Shown here in pieces: positions 1-9,095 of a DNA stretch of 64,000 nucleotides. Each line of letters begins with the position of its first letter. Position 1 is the first letter of the stretch. The notes under the pieces were generated by a model. That model was not told where the DNA came from and made no database searches. It saw only the letters and a list, made by a program, of their open reading frames with translations. Both the position numbers and the translations under genes were made by a program. This stretch comes from Streptomyces asoensis (GTDB taxonomy: Bacteria; Actinomycetota; Actinomycetes; Streptomycetales; Streptomycetaceae). The stretch spans positions 3,844,001 to 3,908,000 of the forward strand of contig NZ_CP049838.1 in the NCBI RefSeq assembly GCF_013085465.1. Direction: 5' to 3'.

Positions 1-1
1 G

Positions 2-808
2 ACGCCCATCGGGGCCTCGACGCTGCTGCTGGGGTTCGAGCAGCCCGTGCGGATCTCGCGGGCGGGGCGGACGCCGGACACGCTCGTGTCCGTGTACTGC
101 GGGCCTACGACCACGCCCGCCGTCGGGGAGCACGGCGGGCGGTTTTCGGGCATCGAGGTGCTCATGACGCCCTGGGCCGGGTTCACCCTCTTCGGCACAC
201 CCCAGCACGAGCTCGTCAACCGCACCGTCGATCCCGACGAGCTGCCGCACTCCCTGGGCTCGCCCCTCGGTGAACTCGCCGCCGCGCTGGCCGCGTTACC
301 CGGTTGGGCGGAGCGGTTCGGGCTGCTCGACGAGGCCCTCGCCCGGTGGCGGGAGGCCGGCACGCCGAGTTCGGAGCGGGTGGCGCGGGCCTGGTCGCTG
401 CTGGTGCGGACGGGCGGCGCGATACCGGTGCCCCGGCTGGCCGAGGAGGTCGGCTGGAGCGTACGGCATCTGGAGAACCGTTTTCGTGAGCAGATCGGGC
501 TCGGCCCCAAGGCGGCGGCCCGCGTGCTGCGGCTCCAGCGGGCCCGCCGGCTGCTGGCGGAGGGGCAGAGCGCGGCCGAGACCGCCGCCCTCTGCGGCTT
601 CTACGACCAGGCTCATCTCAGCGGTGAGTTCAAGGCGATGACGGGGTACACGCCGAGGGAGTTCGCGCAGGCCAGGCGCCTTCCGGCGCAGGTGTCGCCG
701 ACGGCGGACCGGCTGAGCGGGGAGGCGACGAGCCTGGTCCTGCCGGCCCGCCCGGACGATTGGTCCGGACCGGGTGCGCATTTTTCCAAGACCCGCCGCA
801 TTGGCTGA
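2..808 (+). CDS. AraC-family transcriptional regulator, 5' truncated by window edge
   Basis: The reading frame is open from base 2, so the true start lies before the window. An N-terminal sensing half of roughly 130 residues is followed by a typical C-terminal double helix-turn-helix: first helices around VPRLAEEVGWSVRHLENRF, second around AALCGFYDQAHLSGEFK, ending in the family's TGYTPREF motif. A 45-residue tail of low conservation follows. AraC proteins bind DNA as transcriptional activators or repressors; the N-terminal half has no recognisable sugar-binding cupin motif in the part visible, so the ligand is unknown. No partner gene is visible on its left; the next gene on the right is 420 bp away. 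Confidence 0.9.
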   Translation, partial: TPIGASTLLLGFEQPVRISRAGRTPDTLVSVYCGPTTTPAVGEHGGRFSGIEVLMTPWAGFTLFGTPQHELVNRTVDPDELPHSLGSPLGELAAALAALPGWAERFGLLDEALARWREAGTPSSERVARAWSLLVRTGGAIPVPRLAEEVGWSVRHLENRFREQIGLGPKAAARVLRLQRARRLLAEGQSAAETAALCGFYDQAHLSGEFKAMTGYTPREFAQARRLPAQVSPTADRLSGEATSLVLPARPDDWSGPGAHFSKTRRIG

Positions 809-1226
809 ATACAGGCTGGGGGTCTGCCAGTTGATCCGGCGATTTCCGGCCGTTCCGGGTGCTTCGAGCGCTCCGGGCTCTTCGGTCGTTCTGGTCGTTC
901 CGGGGGGATGGCGGGGAACGGGAACGGGTCGGGCCTGTCGCAGCGGGCCCGGCCCGCCTCCTGTCGGCGACCTCGGGGCATTTGTCAACGCGCCTCTCCC
1001 ATGAGTCCCGCGCACTCCTTTGCTTCACCTGTGTCACAAACTCCCCTTTTCTGTCACGCATGTCGCGTGTACGCGGGTCTTGCGTCACACGCGGTCAACA
1101 GCCACTTCCGCACAGTCACCGAGCGTCGTTCACGGGGCACAGGCTTGGTGATCGCCAGCGCAGCGCCGGGCTCCCCCGGGCGGCCTCCCGGCCGCCGACC
1201 CCCGCGCGCGCAGGGAGGTGCAGCTC
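809..1226. other. Intergenic, no gene seen
   Basis: This 418-bp gap has open frames on both strands but none with a start, ribosome-binding site and recognisable protein. A 6-bp GC inverted repeat (CGGGCC 930-935 / GGCCCG 946-951) is a weak terminator candidate for the AraC gene. The stretch 1020-1110 is less GC-rich, with several GTCAC words, and probably holds the promoter of the small HTH gene. Confidence 0.5.
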
Positions 1227-1427
1227 ATGACCGACCGAAGGCTCTGGTCCTACAAAGAGATCGCGGCGCACATCAAGGTGCAGCCGGACACCGTACGGTC
1301 CTACCGCAAGCACGGACTGCTGCCCCAGCCCGACCACGTCGAGGGCGGCAAGCCCTTCTGGTACGTCGACACCGTGCGGGCCTGGGTCGCCTCCCGGCCG
1401 GGCAACCGGGGACGCGCCCTGGACTGA
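1227..1427 (+). CDS. Small helix-turn-helix DNA-binding protein (MerR/excisionase-like)
   Basis: A 66-residue protein that is almost entirely one winged helix-turn-helix: WSYKEIAAHIKVQPDTVRSY resembles the N-terminal HTH of MerR and Xis/AlpA-type proteins, followed by a wing with HGLLPQPD and a final helix VRAWVASRPGNRGR. There is no effector or dimerisation domain. The ATG at 1227 is preferred over the in-frame GTG at 1218 because GGGAGG at 1213-1218 is correctly spaced for it. Known relatives act as small regulators or recombination directionality factors; no integrase or phage gene is visible here, so a regulatory role is more likely. The target is unknown. Confidence 0.75.
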   Translation: MTDRRLWSYKEIAAHIKVQPDTVRSYRKHGLLPQPDHVEGGKPFWYVDTVRAWVASRPGNRGRALD

Positions 1428-1475
1428 CCCTCTCGGAAGAAAAACCAGCTGTGCCCCGCGGACGCGTGGGGCACA

Positions 1476-2048
1476 GTGCTGCGGGTGAACTTCTCCGTCA
1501 AGCCCCTGCTCTCCGGCCCGAAGACCGTGCTGCGCCCCTTCACCGAGGCCGACGCCGACAGCATGTGGGAGATCATCGGCGATCCCGAGGTCGTCCGCTT
1601 CACCTTCCCGCCGAACAGCGACCTCACCCGGGAGCGGGTGCGTTCCTGGTACGGCTCCCGCGCCGAGCAGCCCGACCGGCTGGACCTCGCCGTCACCGAC
1701 CGCGACACCGGCGAACTCGTGGGCGAGGTCGTCCTGCACGAGTGGGATCCGGACGCCCGCAGCTGCACCTTCCGCACCCTGATCGGCCCCCGGGGCCGCG
1801 ACCGCGGGCTCGGTACCGAGGCGACCCGGCTCATCGTCGGCCACGGCTTCGAGCGACTGGGCCTGCACCGCGTCCAGCTGGAGCTGTACGGCGACAACGA
1901 ACGGGCCCGCCGTGTCTACGAGAAGGTCGGGTTCGTGGTCGAGGGAGTGCGGCGGGAGGCCGCGCTGCGGAACGGGGTGTGGGTGGACGAGGTGCTCATG
2001 GCGATCCTGGACCGGGAGTGGGCCGCGCTCAGGCCCACGGATCGATGA
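1476..2048 (+). CDS. GNAT-family N-acetyltransferase (RimJ/RimL type)
   Basis: A 190-residue single-domain acetyltransferase. It opens with the RimJ/RimL-like [15 protein letters not shown], has the acetyl-CoA binding loop around [14 protein letters not shown], and ends with [25 protein letters not shown], a standard GNAT motif B. The family moves an acetyl group from acetyl-CoA to an amine, often a protein N-terminus or small molecule; the substrate cannot be read from sequence. The start is GTG; a second in-frame GTG at 1485 is possible. Its last 20 bases overlap the 3' end of the convergent alcohol dehydrogenase. Confidence 0.88.
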   Translation: MLRVNFSVKPLLSGPKTVLRPFTEADADSMWEIIGDPEVVRFTFPPNSDLTRERVRSWYGSRAEQPDRLDLAVTDRDTGELVGEVVLHEWDPDARSCTFRTLIGPRGRDRGLGTEATRLIVGHGFERLGLHRVQLELYGDNERARRVYEKVGFVVEGVRREAALRNGVWVDEVLMAILDREWAALRPTDR

Positions 2049-3072
2049 CCGTCACCCCCGCGCCCGGTGCGGTGCCCAGCGCGGACAGGGCGGCCGGGGT
2101 CTCGTCCAGAGTGATCGTCGACGTCACCAGCAGATCGGGACGCAACACCCCCGTACGGACCAGCTCCAGCATCTCCGGATAGGTGTGCGCGGCCATGCCG
2201 TGACTGCCCAGGATCTCCAGCTCCAGGGCGATGGCGCGGGCCAGCGGGACGGGGGTCGTGCCGTCCGCCGAGGGAAGCAGGCCGACCTGGAGGTGACGGC
2301 CGCGGCGGCGCAGCCCGTTCACCGAGGCGGCGCAGGTGACGGGGGATCCGAGCGCGTCGAGGGAGAGGTGGGCGCCTCCCCCGGTCAGCTCACGGACCGC
2401 CTCCGCCGTGTCCGGCACCCCCCGTGCGTCCACGCACTCCGCCGCGCCGAACTTCCGCGCCAGGTCCAGGGCCTTCGGGGAGACGTCCACCGCCACCACC
2501 CGTGCCCCGCTCGCCGCCGCGATCATCACCGCCGAGAGGCCCACGCCTCCGCAGCCGTGCACCGCCACCCACTCCCCGGCCGCGACCCGGCCCTGCTGCA
2601 CCACCGCCCGGAACGCCGTGGCGAACCGGCAGCCGAGGGAGGCCGCGGTGGCGTACGACAGGTCGTCGGGGATCGCGACCAGGTTCACGTCGGCGTGGTC
2701 CAGGGCCACGTACTGGGCGAAGGAGCCCCAGTGCGTGAAGCCGGGCTGGGTCTGCCGCTCGCACACCTGGTGGTCGCCGGCGGCGCAGGACGGGCAGCTG
2801 CCGCAGCCGCACACGAAGGGGACGGTGACCCGGTCGCCCGCCCGCCACCTGGTGACCCGGGAACCGACCTCCCGCACGACACCGGCGAGTTCATGCCCGG
2901 GCACATGCGGCAGGGTGATGTCCGGGTCGTGGCCCATCCAGCCGTGCCAGTCGCTGCGGCACAGGCCGGTGGCCTCGACGCGCACGGTCACTCCGTGGGG
3001 GGCCGGTCGGGGGTCGGCCAGCTCACGTACCTCGGCCGGCTCCCCGTACCGCTCGAACACCACAGCCCGCAT
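2029..3072 (-). CDS. Zinc-dependent alcohol dehydrogenase (MDR family)
   Basis: A 347-residue medium-chain dehydrogenase. Catalytic zinc ligands are C38 and the H60-E61 pair in [10 protein letters not shown] structural zinc site is formed by the cysteine cluster at about 88-104 (CGCGSCPSC then C104). The Rossmann fold starts at HGCGGVGLS (172-180), with [11 protein letters not shown] as the acidic end that favours NAD. The enzyme would oxidise an alcohol or reduce an aldehyde in the cytoplasm. It is convergent with the upstream acetyltransferase and separated from the MMPL gene by about 80 bp on the same strand, so it may be cotranscribed with that exporter, though I see no functional link. 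Confidence 0.92.
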   Translation of the reverse strand: MRAVVFERYGEPAEVRELADPRPAPHGVTVRVEATGLCRSDWHGWMGHDPDITLPHVPGHELAGVVREVGSRVTRWRAGDRVTVPFVCGCGSCPSCAAGDHQVCERQTQPGFTHWGSFAQYVALDHADVNLVAIPDDLSYATAASLGCRFATAFRAVVQQGRVAAGEWVAVHGCGGVGLSAVMIAAASGARVVAVDVSPKALDLARKFGAAECVDARGVPDTAEAVRELTGGGAHLSLDALGSPVTCAASVNGLRRRGRHLQVGLLPSADGTTPVPLARAIALELEILGSHGMAAHTYPEMLELVRTGVLRPDLLVTSTITLDETPAALSALGTAPGAGVTVIDPWA

Positions 3073-3150
3073 ATGCCTTCACCCTCGCCTTCGCCCGCGG
3101 TGACCCGCGGAGACCCACGGACCTCTGTCCGCCGTGGATCTCCGCGAACG

Positions 3151-5442
3151 CTAACCGTGCGCGTCGACCTTGTCCCGCCCGGGCCCGTCCGACGCTGATT
3201 CGTCCGGCGCGGGTTCGTCCGGCGCCGATTCGGACGGCGCTGATTCGGACGGGGCGGCCGGGGCCTGCCGTGCCGGCTCCCCCTCACTCAGTCCGAACCG
3301 CTGGTGGAACCTGCGCAGCGGTGCCGGTGCCCACCAGGTGGCCCTGCCGGTGAGGCGCATGATGGCCGGGACCAGGAGGCTGCGCACCACCATCGCGTCC
3401 ATCAGGACCGCCAGGGCGATGCCCAGGCCGAGCATCTTGGTGTTGGTGACGCGCGAGGTGCCGATCGCGACCATCACCACCGCCAGGATGACCGCCGCCG
3501 CCGTGATCAGCCCGCCGGTGCGCCGCAGGCCCAGGGCGACCGCCCCTTCGTGGTCGCCGGTGCGGTCGTACTCCTCCTTGATGCGGGAGAGCAGGAACAC
3601 GCCGTAGTCCATCGAGAGGCCGAAGGCCACGCAGAACATCAGGACCGGGAGGGTGGTCTCTATGGATCCTGGGCTGGTGAAGCCGAGCAGGCCGGAGAGG
3701 TGGCCGTCCTGGAAGACCCAGACCACCGCGCCGAACATCGCCGTCAGGCTGAGCGCGTTGAGCAGCACCGCCTGGAGCGGGATCAGCACACTGCCGGTCA
3801 GCAGGAAGACCAGGAGCAGGGTGACTATGGCTATGAAGGCCGCCGCCCAGGGCAGTTGGGAGCCGATCGCGTGCTTGGAGTCGACCAGGACGGCCGCCGT
3901 GCCGGTCACGCTGGTCTCGAAGGGGGCGGCTGTGGCGCGCAGGTCGCCCACCAGGTTCTGGGCCGCGTCGTCGACGGCCTCGCCCTTGGGCAGCACCGTG
4001 AAGTACGCCGAGTCGCCGTTCACCAACGGGCCGTCCACCCGGGCCACTTCCGGCAGCGCGGCCACGCGCTCCTTGTAGGCGGCGTACTGGGCCTGGGTCG
4101 CCCTGCCCTCGGCGAGGACCTCGAGGCCACCGCCGGGACTGCCCGGGAAGCCGTCCCTGATGTGCTGCTGCACGACGTGGGACTCGGCCGAGGAGGGCAG
4201 CTGGCGGTCGTCCGCCGTGCCGAACTTCACGCCGAGGAAGGGCAGTCCGAGGAGGACGAGGACGGCCGTGGTGGCCAGGGCGAAGAAGGGGGCACGGCGC
4301 ATGACCAGGTTCGCCATCCGGCCCCAGGCCCTGCCGCCCTCCTCGCCGGACGCCACCGCGGGCCGGCCCCGGCGGAACAGACGGCGCAGGTCGAGGGAGT
4401 TGACCCGGTCGCCCAGCAGGATCAGTGCCGCCGGGAGCAGGATCAGGGCGGCCGCGGCGGCCAGCAGGACCACGGCCATGCCGGCGTAGGCGAAGGAGCG
4501 CAGGAAGTACTGCGGGAAGAGGAGCATCGCCGCCAGGGACACCGCGACCGTGAGCGCGGAGAACAGGACCGTGCGGCCGGCCGTGCGCAGGGTGGTGCCG
4601 ATGGCCGTCGACGGATCCGCGCCGGCGGCGAGTTCCTCGCGGAAGCGGCGGACGATGAACAGGGCGTAGTCGATGGCGAGCCCGAGGCCCAGGGCCGTGG
4701 TGAGGTTCATCGCGAAGATGGAGACGTCGGTGAACCGCGTGAGGCCGCTGAGGACGGCGTTGGTGCCGAGGATCGCGACGATGCCGATGCCGAGCGGCAG
4801 CAGGGCGGCGACCGCGCTGCCGAAGACCATCACCAGCAGCACCAGCGTGATCGGCAGGGCGATCACCTCGGCGCGGGTCAGGTCCTCCTGGATGATGGTC
4901 TGCATCTCGTGCCGCACGGCGACGCCGCCGCCGATCTTCACCTCCACCGGCCCGTGCGTGCCGCGCAGGGCGGGGGCGATGCGGTCGAGGGTCTCCCCCA
5001 TCGTCTTCTCGTCGCCCGTGATGCGGGCGGCTATCAGCGCCTCGTGGCCGTCCTCCGCGCGCAGGGCGGAAGCCGCCCCCGCCGCGTCGGCCTGCCAGTA
5101 CGAGCCGACGCCGACGACGCCCTTCTCGGCGGCCAGGCTCGCGGTGAGCCGGTTCGCCTCGGCGACGACCGCCGGGTCGTCCACGGAGGCCTCGCCCGCG
5201 TCGACCAGCAACAGGAGATTGGGCTGGGAGCCGGGGAACTCGCGCTCCAGGGCCTTGGTCGCATAGGTGGACTGCGCGGCCGGATCCTCCCATCCGCCGC
5301 TGCCCAACCGCTCGGCGACCCCGCTGCCGGCCAGCACCGCGAGCACGGTGAGCACCAGGGCCGCGAGCAGCGACAGCCTGGGCCGGGCGGTCACGAAGCG
5401 GGTCCAGCCTCCGGGACGGGGTGGGCTGTTGACTTCGGTCAT
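3151..5442 (-). CDS. MMPL-family (RND-like) membrane exporter
   Basis: A 763-residue transporter with two repeats of an extracytoplasmic domain followed by a bundle of membrane helices, the standard MmpL layout. Each bundle carries the family's polar intramembrane motif: GLGLAIDYALFIVRRFREE in the first half and AFGLSMDYGVFLLSRIKEE in the second, whose Asp-Tyr pairs relay protons. Relatives export lipids, siderophores or toxic compounds. The last 45 residues are a soluble Ser/Glu/Asp/Pro repeat tail (SAPSESAPDEPAPDESASD). It diverges from a TetR gene with twin operators between them, so induction by a hydrophobic ligand of that regulator is likely. Confidence 0.93.
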   Translation of the reverse strand: MTEVNSPPRPGGWTRFVTARPRLSLLAALVLTVLAVLAGSGVAERLGSGGWEDPAAQSTYATKALEREFPGSQPNLLLLVDAGEASVDDPAVVAEANRLTASLAAEKGVVGVGSYWQADAAGAASALRAEDGHEALIAARITGDEKTMGETLDRIAPALRGTHGPVEVKIGGGVAVRHEMQTIIQEDLTRAEVIALPITLVLLVMVFGSAVAALLPLGIGIVAILGTNAVLSGLTRFTDVSIFAMNLTTALGLGLAIDYALFIVRRFREELAAGADPSTAIGTTLRTAGRTVLFSALTVAVSLAAMLLFPQYFLRSFAYAGMAVVLLAAAAALILLPAALILLGDRVNSLDLRRLFRRGRPAVASGEEGGRAWGRMANLVMRRAPFFALATTAVLVLLGLPFLGVKFGTADDRQLPSSAESHVVQQHIRDGFPGSPGGGLEVLAEGRATQAQYAAYKERVAALPEVARVDGPLVNGDSAYFTVLPKGEAVDDAAQNLVGDLRATAAPFETSVTGTAAVLVDSKHAIGSQLPWAAAFIAIVTLLLVFLLTGSVLIPLQAVLLNALSLTAMFGAVVWVFQDGHLSGLLGFTSPGSIETTLPVLMFCVAFGLSMDYGVFLLSRIKEEYDRTGDHEGAVALGLRRTGGLITAAAVILAVVMVAIGTSRVTNTKMLGLGIALAVLMDAMVVRSLLVPAIMRLTGRATWWAPAPLRRFHQRFGLSEGEPARQAPAAPSESAPSESAPDEPAPDESASDGPGRDKVDAHG

Positions 5443-5495
5443 CGTGCGGTGTCCCCTTCACCATGCAAGCAGTCGTGCAAGCCGTAAAATGGCAA

Positions 5496-5550
5496 ACACG
5501 AGAGAGCGCTCGCGTTTCTGATCTCAGAATGCGAGCGACCGCTCGCGTTT
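5496..5550. promoter_or_regulatory. Twin TetR-type operators between exporter and regulator
   Basis: Two 22-bp direct repeats, 5496-5517 and 5529-5550, agree at 18 of 22 positions and both end in CGCTCGCGTTT. The second contains a near-perfect palindrome, gcgagcg-ac-cgctcgc (5531-5546). They start 33 bp apart, about three helical turns, in the short divergent intergenic region. The neighbouring TetR protein is the obvious ligand; this is inference from position and symmetry. Confidence 0.75.
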
Positions 5551-5583
5551 GTCAATCAGGTTCGGGAAAGCTGGGGAAAACGC

Positions 5584-6252
5584 GTGGCCGAGAGCCAGGA
5601 GAAGGAACAGCCGCGCCGCCGCCAGGCGCGCGGTGAGCGGCGTATCGCGCAGCTGCTCGAGGCCGCGGCCAGCGTCTTCTGCACGACCGGCTACACCGCC
5701 GCCAGCACCAACGCCATCGCCCGCGAGGCGGGCGTCTCACCGGGCACGCTCTACCAGTTCTTCCCGAACAAGGAAGCGATCGCGATCGAGCTGGGCGACC
5801 GCCTCATGCACGAGATGCGCGACACCTTCGGCGAGGCTCTCGCCCCGGTCGACCCCGCGACCCCGCTGGAGGAGGCCGTCGCTGCGGCCGTGGACCGGTT
5901 CATCGCCTTCAACTGCGACCATCCGGTGTTCTTCGCCCTGATGCACGGGCCCGACATCCCCGGCCACATCGCCGAGGAGCACGACGCGCTGCACGCCACA
6001 CTGCTCGCCCGCATCGAGGGCCTGCTCTCCTCCCTACTGCCGGACTCGTCTCCCGCCGACCTCGCCCGCACCGCGCACATGTGCCTGGGCCTGTACAAGG
6101 CGGGCCTGGAGCTGGTCCTGGGCCACGAGGGCGCCGAACGCGACGCCTATGTGCAGGAGCTCAAGAACGTGCTGATCCGCTACCTGGAGCCGCTGGTGGG
6201 CGACCGGCTGGGTCGCGACGACAGCGGCGCCGGGGCCGTCACAGCCCTCTAG
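5584..6252 (+). CDS. TetR-family repressor, likely regulator of the MMPL exporter
   Basis: A 222-residue regulator. Residues about 20-65 form the TetR HTH: RIAQLLEAAASVFCTTGYTAAST followed by IAREAGVSPGTLYQFFPNKEAI, a canonical recognition helix. The remaining helices form the ligand-binding domain. Translation starts at a GTG just downstream of the twin operators. The divergent arrangement with an efflux gene is the standard TetR/efflux pairing, in which a ligand releases the repressor and derepresses both genes. Ligand unknown. Confidence 0.93.
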   Translation: MAESQEKEQPRRRQARGERRIAQLLEAAASVFCTTGYTAASTNAIAREAGVSPGTLYQFFPNKEAIAIELGDRLMHEMRDTFGEALAPVDPATPLEEAVAAAVDRFIAFNCDHPVFFALMHGPDIPGHIAEEHDALHATLLARIEGLLSSLLPDSSPADLARTAHMCLGLYKAGLELVLGHEGAERDAYVQELKNVLIRYLEPLVGDRLGRDDSGAGAVTAL

Positions 6253-6326
6253 CCCGACCTTCCCGCCGCGAGCCGTACGCACCGGAGCATCTCCGCACGG
6301 CCGTCCGCGCGGCGGGCCCTCTTTTC

Positions 6327-6354
6327 TTGGATTCATACCCCCTAGGGGTATAGT
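6327..6354 (+). promoter_or_regulatory. Copper-responsive promoter with CsoR-type operator in the spacer
   Basis: A promoter reads TTGGAT (6327-6332), 16-bp spacer, TATAGT (6349-6354). Almost the whole spacer is the inverted repeat ATACCCC-cta-GGGGTAT (6335-6351, one off-centre mismatch). This is the form of operator bound by CsoR copper sensors in actinomycetes. A repressor there would block RNA polymerase directly. No csoR gene lies in the window, so the regulator acts from elsewhere. Confidence 0.8.
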
Positions 6355-6417
6355 CTCAGTTGACGGGAGACCTCTCGCGGCCCCGCCCGCCCCACCTGCC
6401 TCCACGAGGAGAACGAC

Positions 6418-6657
6418 ATGACCGCTCAAACCGACACCCCGGGCTCCGTCACCACCGTCTACAAGGTGAGCGGCATGAGCTGCGGCCACTGCGAGGGCGC
6501 CGTCTCCGGCGAGCTCTCCGAGCTCGCCGGTGTCACCTCGGTGAAGGCCGTCGCCTCGACCGGTGAGGTCACGGTCGTCTCCACCGCCGCGCTCGACGAG
6601 GAGGCCGTCCGCGCCGCCGTCGACGAGGCGGGCTTCGAGCTGGTCGGCCAGGCCTGA
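6418..6657 (+). CDS. copZ: Copper chaperone (heavy-metal-associated domain)
   Basis: A 79-residue single HMA domain. The metal-binding loop is GMSCGHCE, with the two cysteines at residues 21 and 24, in a ferredoxin-like fold. CopZ-type chaperones carry Cu(I) in the cytoplasm to CopA. It sits immediately upstream of the copper ATPase and downstream of the CsoR-type promoter, with a purine-rich ribosome site (gaggagaac) before the ATG. The copZ-copA pair with one operator is a common actinomycete copper-export unit. Confidence 0.93.
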   Translation: MTAQTDTPGSVTTVYKVSGMSCGHCEGAVSGELSELAGVTSVKAVASTGEVTVVSTAALDEEAVRAAVDEAGFELVGQA

Positions 6658-6767
6658 GGCACCCGCACCTCCTCACCTCTCCTCGACACCCCTCCTCCAC
6701 CCACCGGGCCGTGCCGACCAGCTGATACTGGTTCCGTACGGCCCGGTCCGCTTCCTGGAGCACGGAC

Positions 6768-9011
6768 ATGACCAGCACCACCACGAAAACGCCGATATCC
6801 GAACCGCCCGCGCCGACCGCCGAGGTCGAACTGCTCATCGGCGGGATGACCTGCGCCTCCTGCGCGGCCCGCATCGAGAAGAAGCTCAACCGTATGGACG
6901 GCGTCGTCGCGACGGTCAACTACGCGACGGAGAAGGCGAAGGTCAGCTTTCCGGCCGGGACCGACGTCGCCGATCTCATCGCGACCGTGGTGAAGACCGG
7001 GTACACGGCCGAGGAACCCGCACCCGTGCCGGAGCCGGTCCAGGAGGACACCCCCCAGGACCCCGAGCTCGCGAGCCTGCGTCACCGGCTCCTCGTCTCC
7101 GTACTGCTCGCCGCGCCCGTCGTCCTGCTGGCGATGGTCCCGTCGCTCCAGTTCGACAACTGGCAGTGGCTCTCGCTGACGCTCGCCGCTCCCGTGGTCG
7201 TCTGGGGCGGCGGCCCACTGCACCGGGCCGCCTGGACGAACCTGCGGCACGGCGCGGCCACCATGGACACGCTGGTCTCGGTCGGCACGCTGGCCGCGCT
7301 CGGCTGGTCGCTGTGGGCGCTCTTCTTCGGTGACGCGGGCATGCCCGGCATGCGGCACCCCTTCGAGCTCACCGTCTCCCGTACGGACGGCGCCTCCACG
7401 ATCTATCTGGAGGTCGCCGCCGGCGTCACCGCCTTCATCCTGCTCGGCCGCTACCTGGAGGCCCGCTCCAAGCGGCGCGCGGGGGCGGCGCTGCGGGCGC
7501 TCATGGAGCTGGGCGCGAAGGACGTGGCCGTGCTGCGGGACAGGAGGGAGGTACGGATCCCCGTCGACCTGCTGGCCGTCGGGGACCGGTTCGTCGTACG
7601 GCCCGGGGAGAAGGTCGCCACCGACGGGACGGTCGTGGAGGGCACGTCCGCCGTGGACGCCTCGATGCTGACCGGTGAGTCGGTCCCGGTGGACGTCGGG
7701 CCCGGCGACGCCGTCACGGGCGCGACCGTGAACGCCGGCGGGCGGCTGGTCGTCGAGGCCACCCGGATCGGCGCGGACACCCGGCTCGCGCGCATGGCGC
7801 AGCTGGTCGAGGCCGCACAGACCGGCAAGGCCGAGGTGCAGCGGCTGGCCGACCGGATCTCCGGGGTCTTCGTGCCGGCGGTGCTGCTGATCGCGGTCGC
7901 CACGTTCGGAGGCTGGCTCGGCGCGACGGGCGACACGGTCGCCGCGTTCACGGCGGCCGTCGCGGTCCTGATCATCGCCTGCCCGTGCGCGCTCGGGCTC
8001 GCCACGCCGACCGCGCTCATGGTCGGCACCGGGCGCGGCGCCCAGCTCGGCATCCTCATCAAGGGCCCCGAGGTCCTGGAGTCCACGCGCCGCGTCGACA
8101 CCGTCGTACTCGACAAGACCGGGACCGTCACCACCGGCCGGATGAGCCTTCAGGACGTGTACGTCGTCGACGGCATCGACGAGCGACAGCTGCTGCGGCT
8201 CGCGGGCGCCCTGGAGCACGCCTCCGAGCACCCGGTCGCCCGGGCGGTGGCGGCGGGCGCCGGGGAAAGGGTCGGGGAACTGCCGGCGGCCGAGCGGTTC
8301 GAGAACGTGCCCGGGCGTGGGGTGCGCGGGCGGGTGGAGGGCCGCGAGGTGGCCGTGGGGCGCCTCTTCGAGACGGTTCCGGACGAGGTGGCCCGGGCGA
8401 AGGAAGAGGCCGAGCGGGGCGGTCGTACGGCCGTCGTCGTCGGGTGGGACGGCGTGGCGCGCGGGGTGCTCGCGGTCGCGGACACGGTCAAGGAGACCAG
8501 CGCCGAGGCGGTGCGGGAGCTGCGGGCGCTGGGGCTCACCCCGGTGCTGCTGACCGGGGACAACCAGGCGGTCGCGGAGGCGGTCGCGGAAGCGGTCGGG
8601 ATCGACCGGGTGATCGCCGAGGTGCTGCCCGAGGACAAGGTCGCCGTCGTACGGCGGCTCCAGGACGAGGGGCGGGTTGTCGCCATGGTCGGGGACGGCG
8701 TCAACGACGCGGCCGCGCTCGCCACCGCCGATCTGGGGCTGGCCATGGGGACCGGCACGGACGCGGCGATCGAGGCGAGCGATCTGACGCTGGTGCGGGG
8801 GGATCTGCGGGTGGCCGCGGACGCCATCCGGCTGTCCCGGCGGACGCTGGCGACGATCAAGGGCAACCTGGTGTGGGCCTTCGGCTACAACGTGGCCGCG
8901 CTGCCGCTGGCCGCCGCCGGGCTGCTGAACCCGATGATCGCGGGGGCCGCCATGGCGTTCTCGTCGGTGTTCGTCGTGACGAACAGCCTGAGGCTGCGCG
9001 CCTTCAAGTAA
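6768..9011 (+). CDS. copA: Copper-exporting P1B-type ATPase
   Basis: A 747-residue P-type ATPase. An N-terminal HMA domain has GGMTCASC at about 26-32. The membrane metal motif is CPC in [16 protein letters not shown], diagnostic of the copper/silver class. The phosphorylation site is DKTGTVTTG, the nucleotide domain has the SEHPVA motif, and the hinge is [11 protein letters not shown]. The protein pumps Cu(I) out of the cytoplasm using ATP. It follows copZ by 110 bp and shares its copper-controlled promoter. Length and all catalytic motifs are normal. Confidence 0.96.
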   Translation: MTSTTTKTPISEPPAPTAEVELLIGGMTCASCAARIEKKLNRMDGVVATVNYATEKAKVSFPAGTDVADLIATVVKTGYTAEEPAPVPEPVQEDTPQDPELASLRHRLLVSVLLAAPVVLLAMVPSLQFDNWQWLSLTLAAPVVVWGGGPLHRAAWTNLRHGAATMDTLVSVGTLAALGWSLWALFFGDAGMPGMRHPFELTVSRTDGASTIYLEVAAGVTAFILLGRYLEARSKRRAGAALRALMELGAKDVAVLRDRREVRIPVDLLAVGDRFVVRPGEKVATDGTVVEGTSAVDASMLTGESVPVDVGPGDAVTGATVNAGGRLVVEATRIGADTRLARMAQLVEAAQTGKAEVQRLADRISGVFVPAVLLIAVATFGGWLGATGDTVAAFTAAVAVLIIACPCALGLATPTALMVGTGRGAQLGILIKGPEVLESTRRVDTVVLDKTGTVTTGRMSLQDVYVVDGIDERQLLRLAGALEHASEHPVARAVAAGAGERVGELPAAERFENVPGRGVRGRVEGREVAVGRLFETVPDEVARAKEEAERGGRTAVVVGWDGVARGVLAVADTVKETSAEAVRELRALGLTPVLLTGDNQAVAEAVAEAVGIDRVIAEVLPEDKVAVVRRLQDEGRVVAMVGDGVNDAAALATADLGLAMGTGTDAAIEASDLTLVRGDLRVAADAIRLSRRTLATIKGNLVWAFGYNVAALPLAAAGLLNPMIAGAAMAFSSVFVVTNSLRLRAFK

Positions 9012-9056
9012 TACCGCCGAGTAGGACGTTGCCGATCAGGGAGACCCCTGGAGTCC

Positions 9057-9095
9057 TGCGCGAGCCTCACATAAGCTCTTCACAAGGCTCGCGCA
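9057..9095 (+). terminator. Stem-loop after copA
   Basis: An 11-bp perfect inverted repeat, TGCGCGAGCCT (9057-9067) and AGGCTCGCGCA (9085-9095), with a 17-nt loop, 46 bp after the copA stop. There is no clear T-run, which is common for Streptomyces terminators. Confidence 0.65.

Noticed and set aside
1227..1427. Small HTH protein as evidence of a prophage or integrative element
   Set aside because: No integrase, attachment repeats or other mobile genes are visible nearby.
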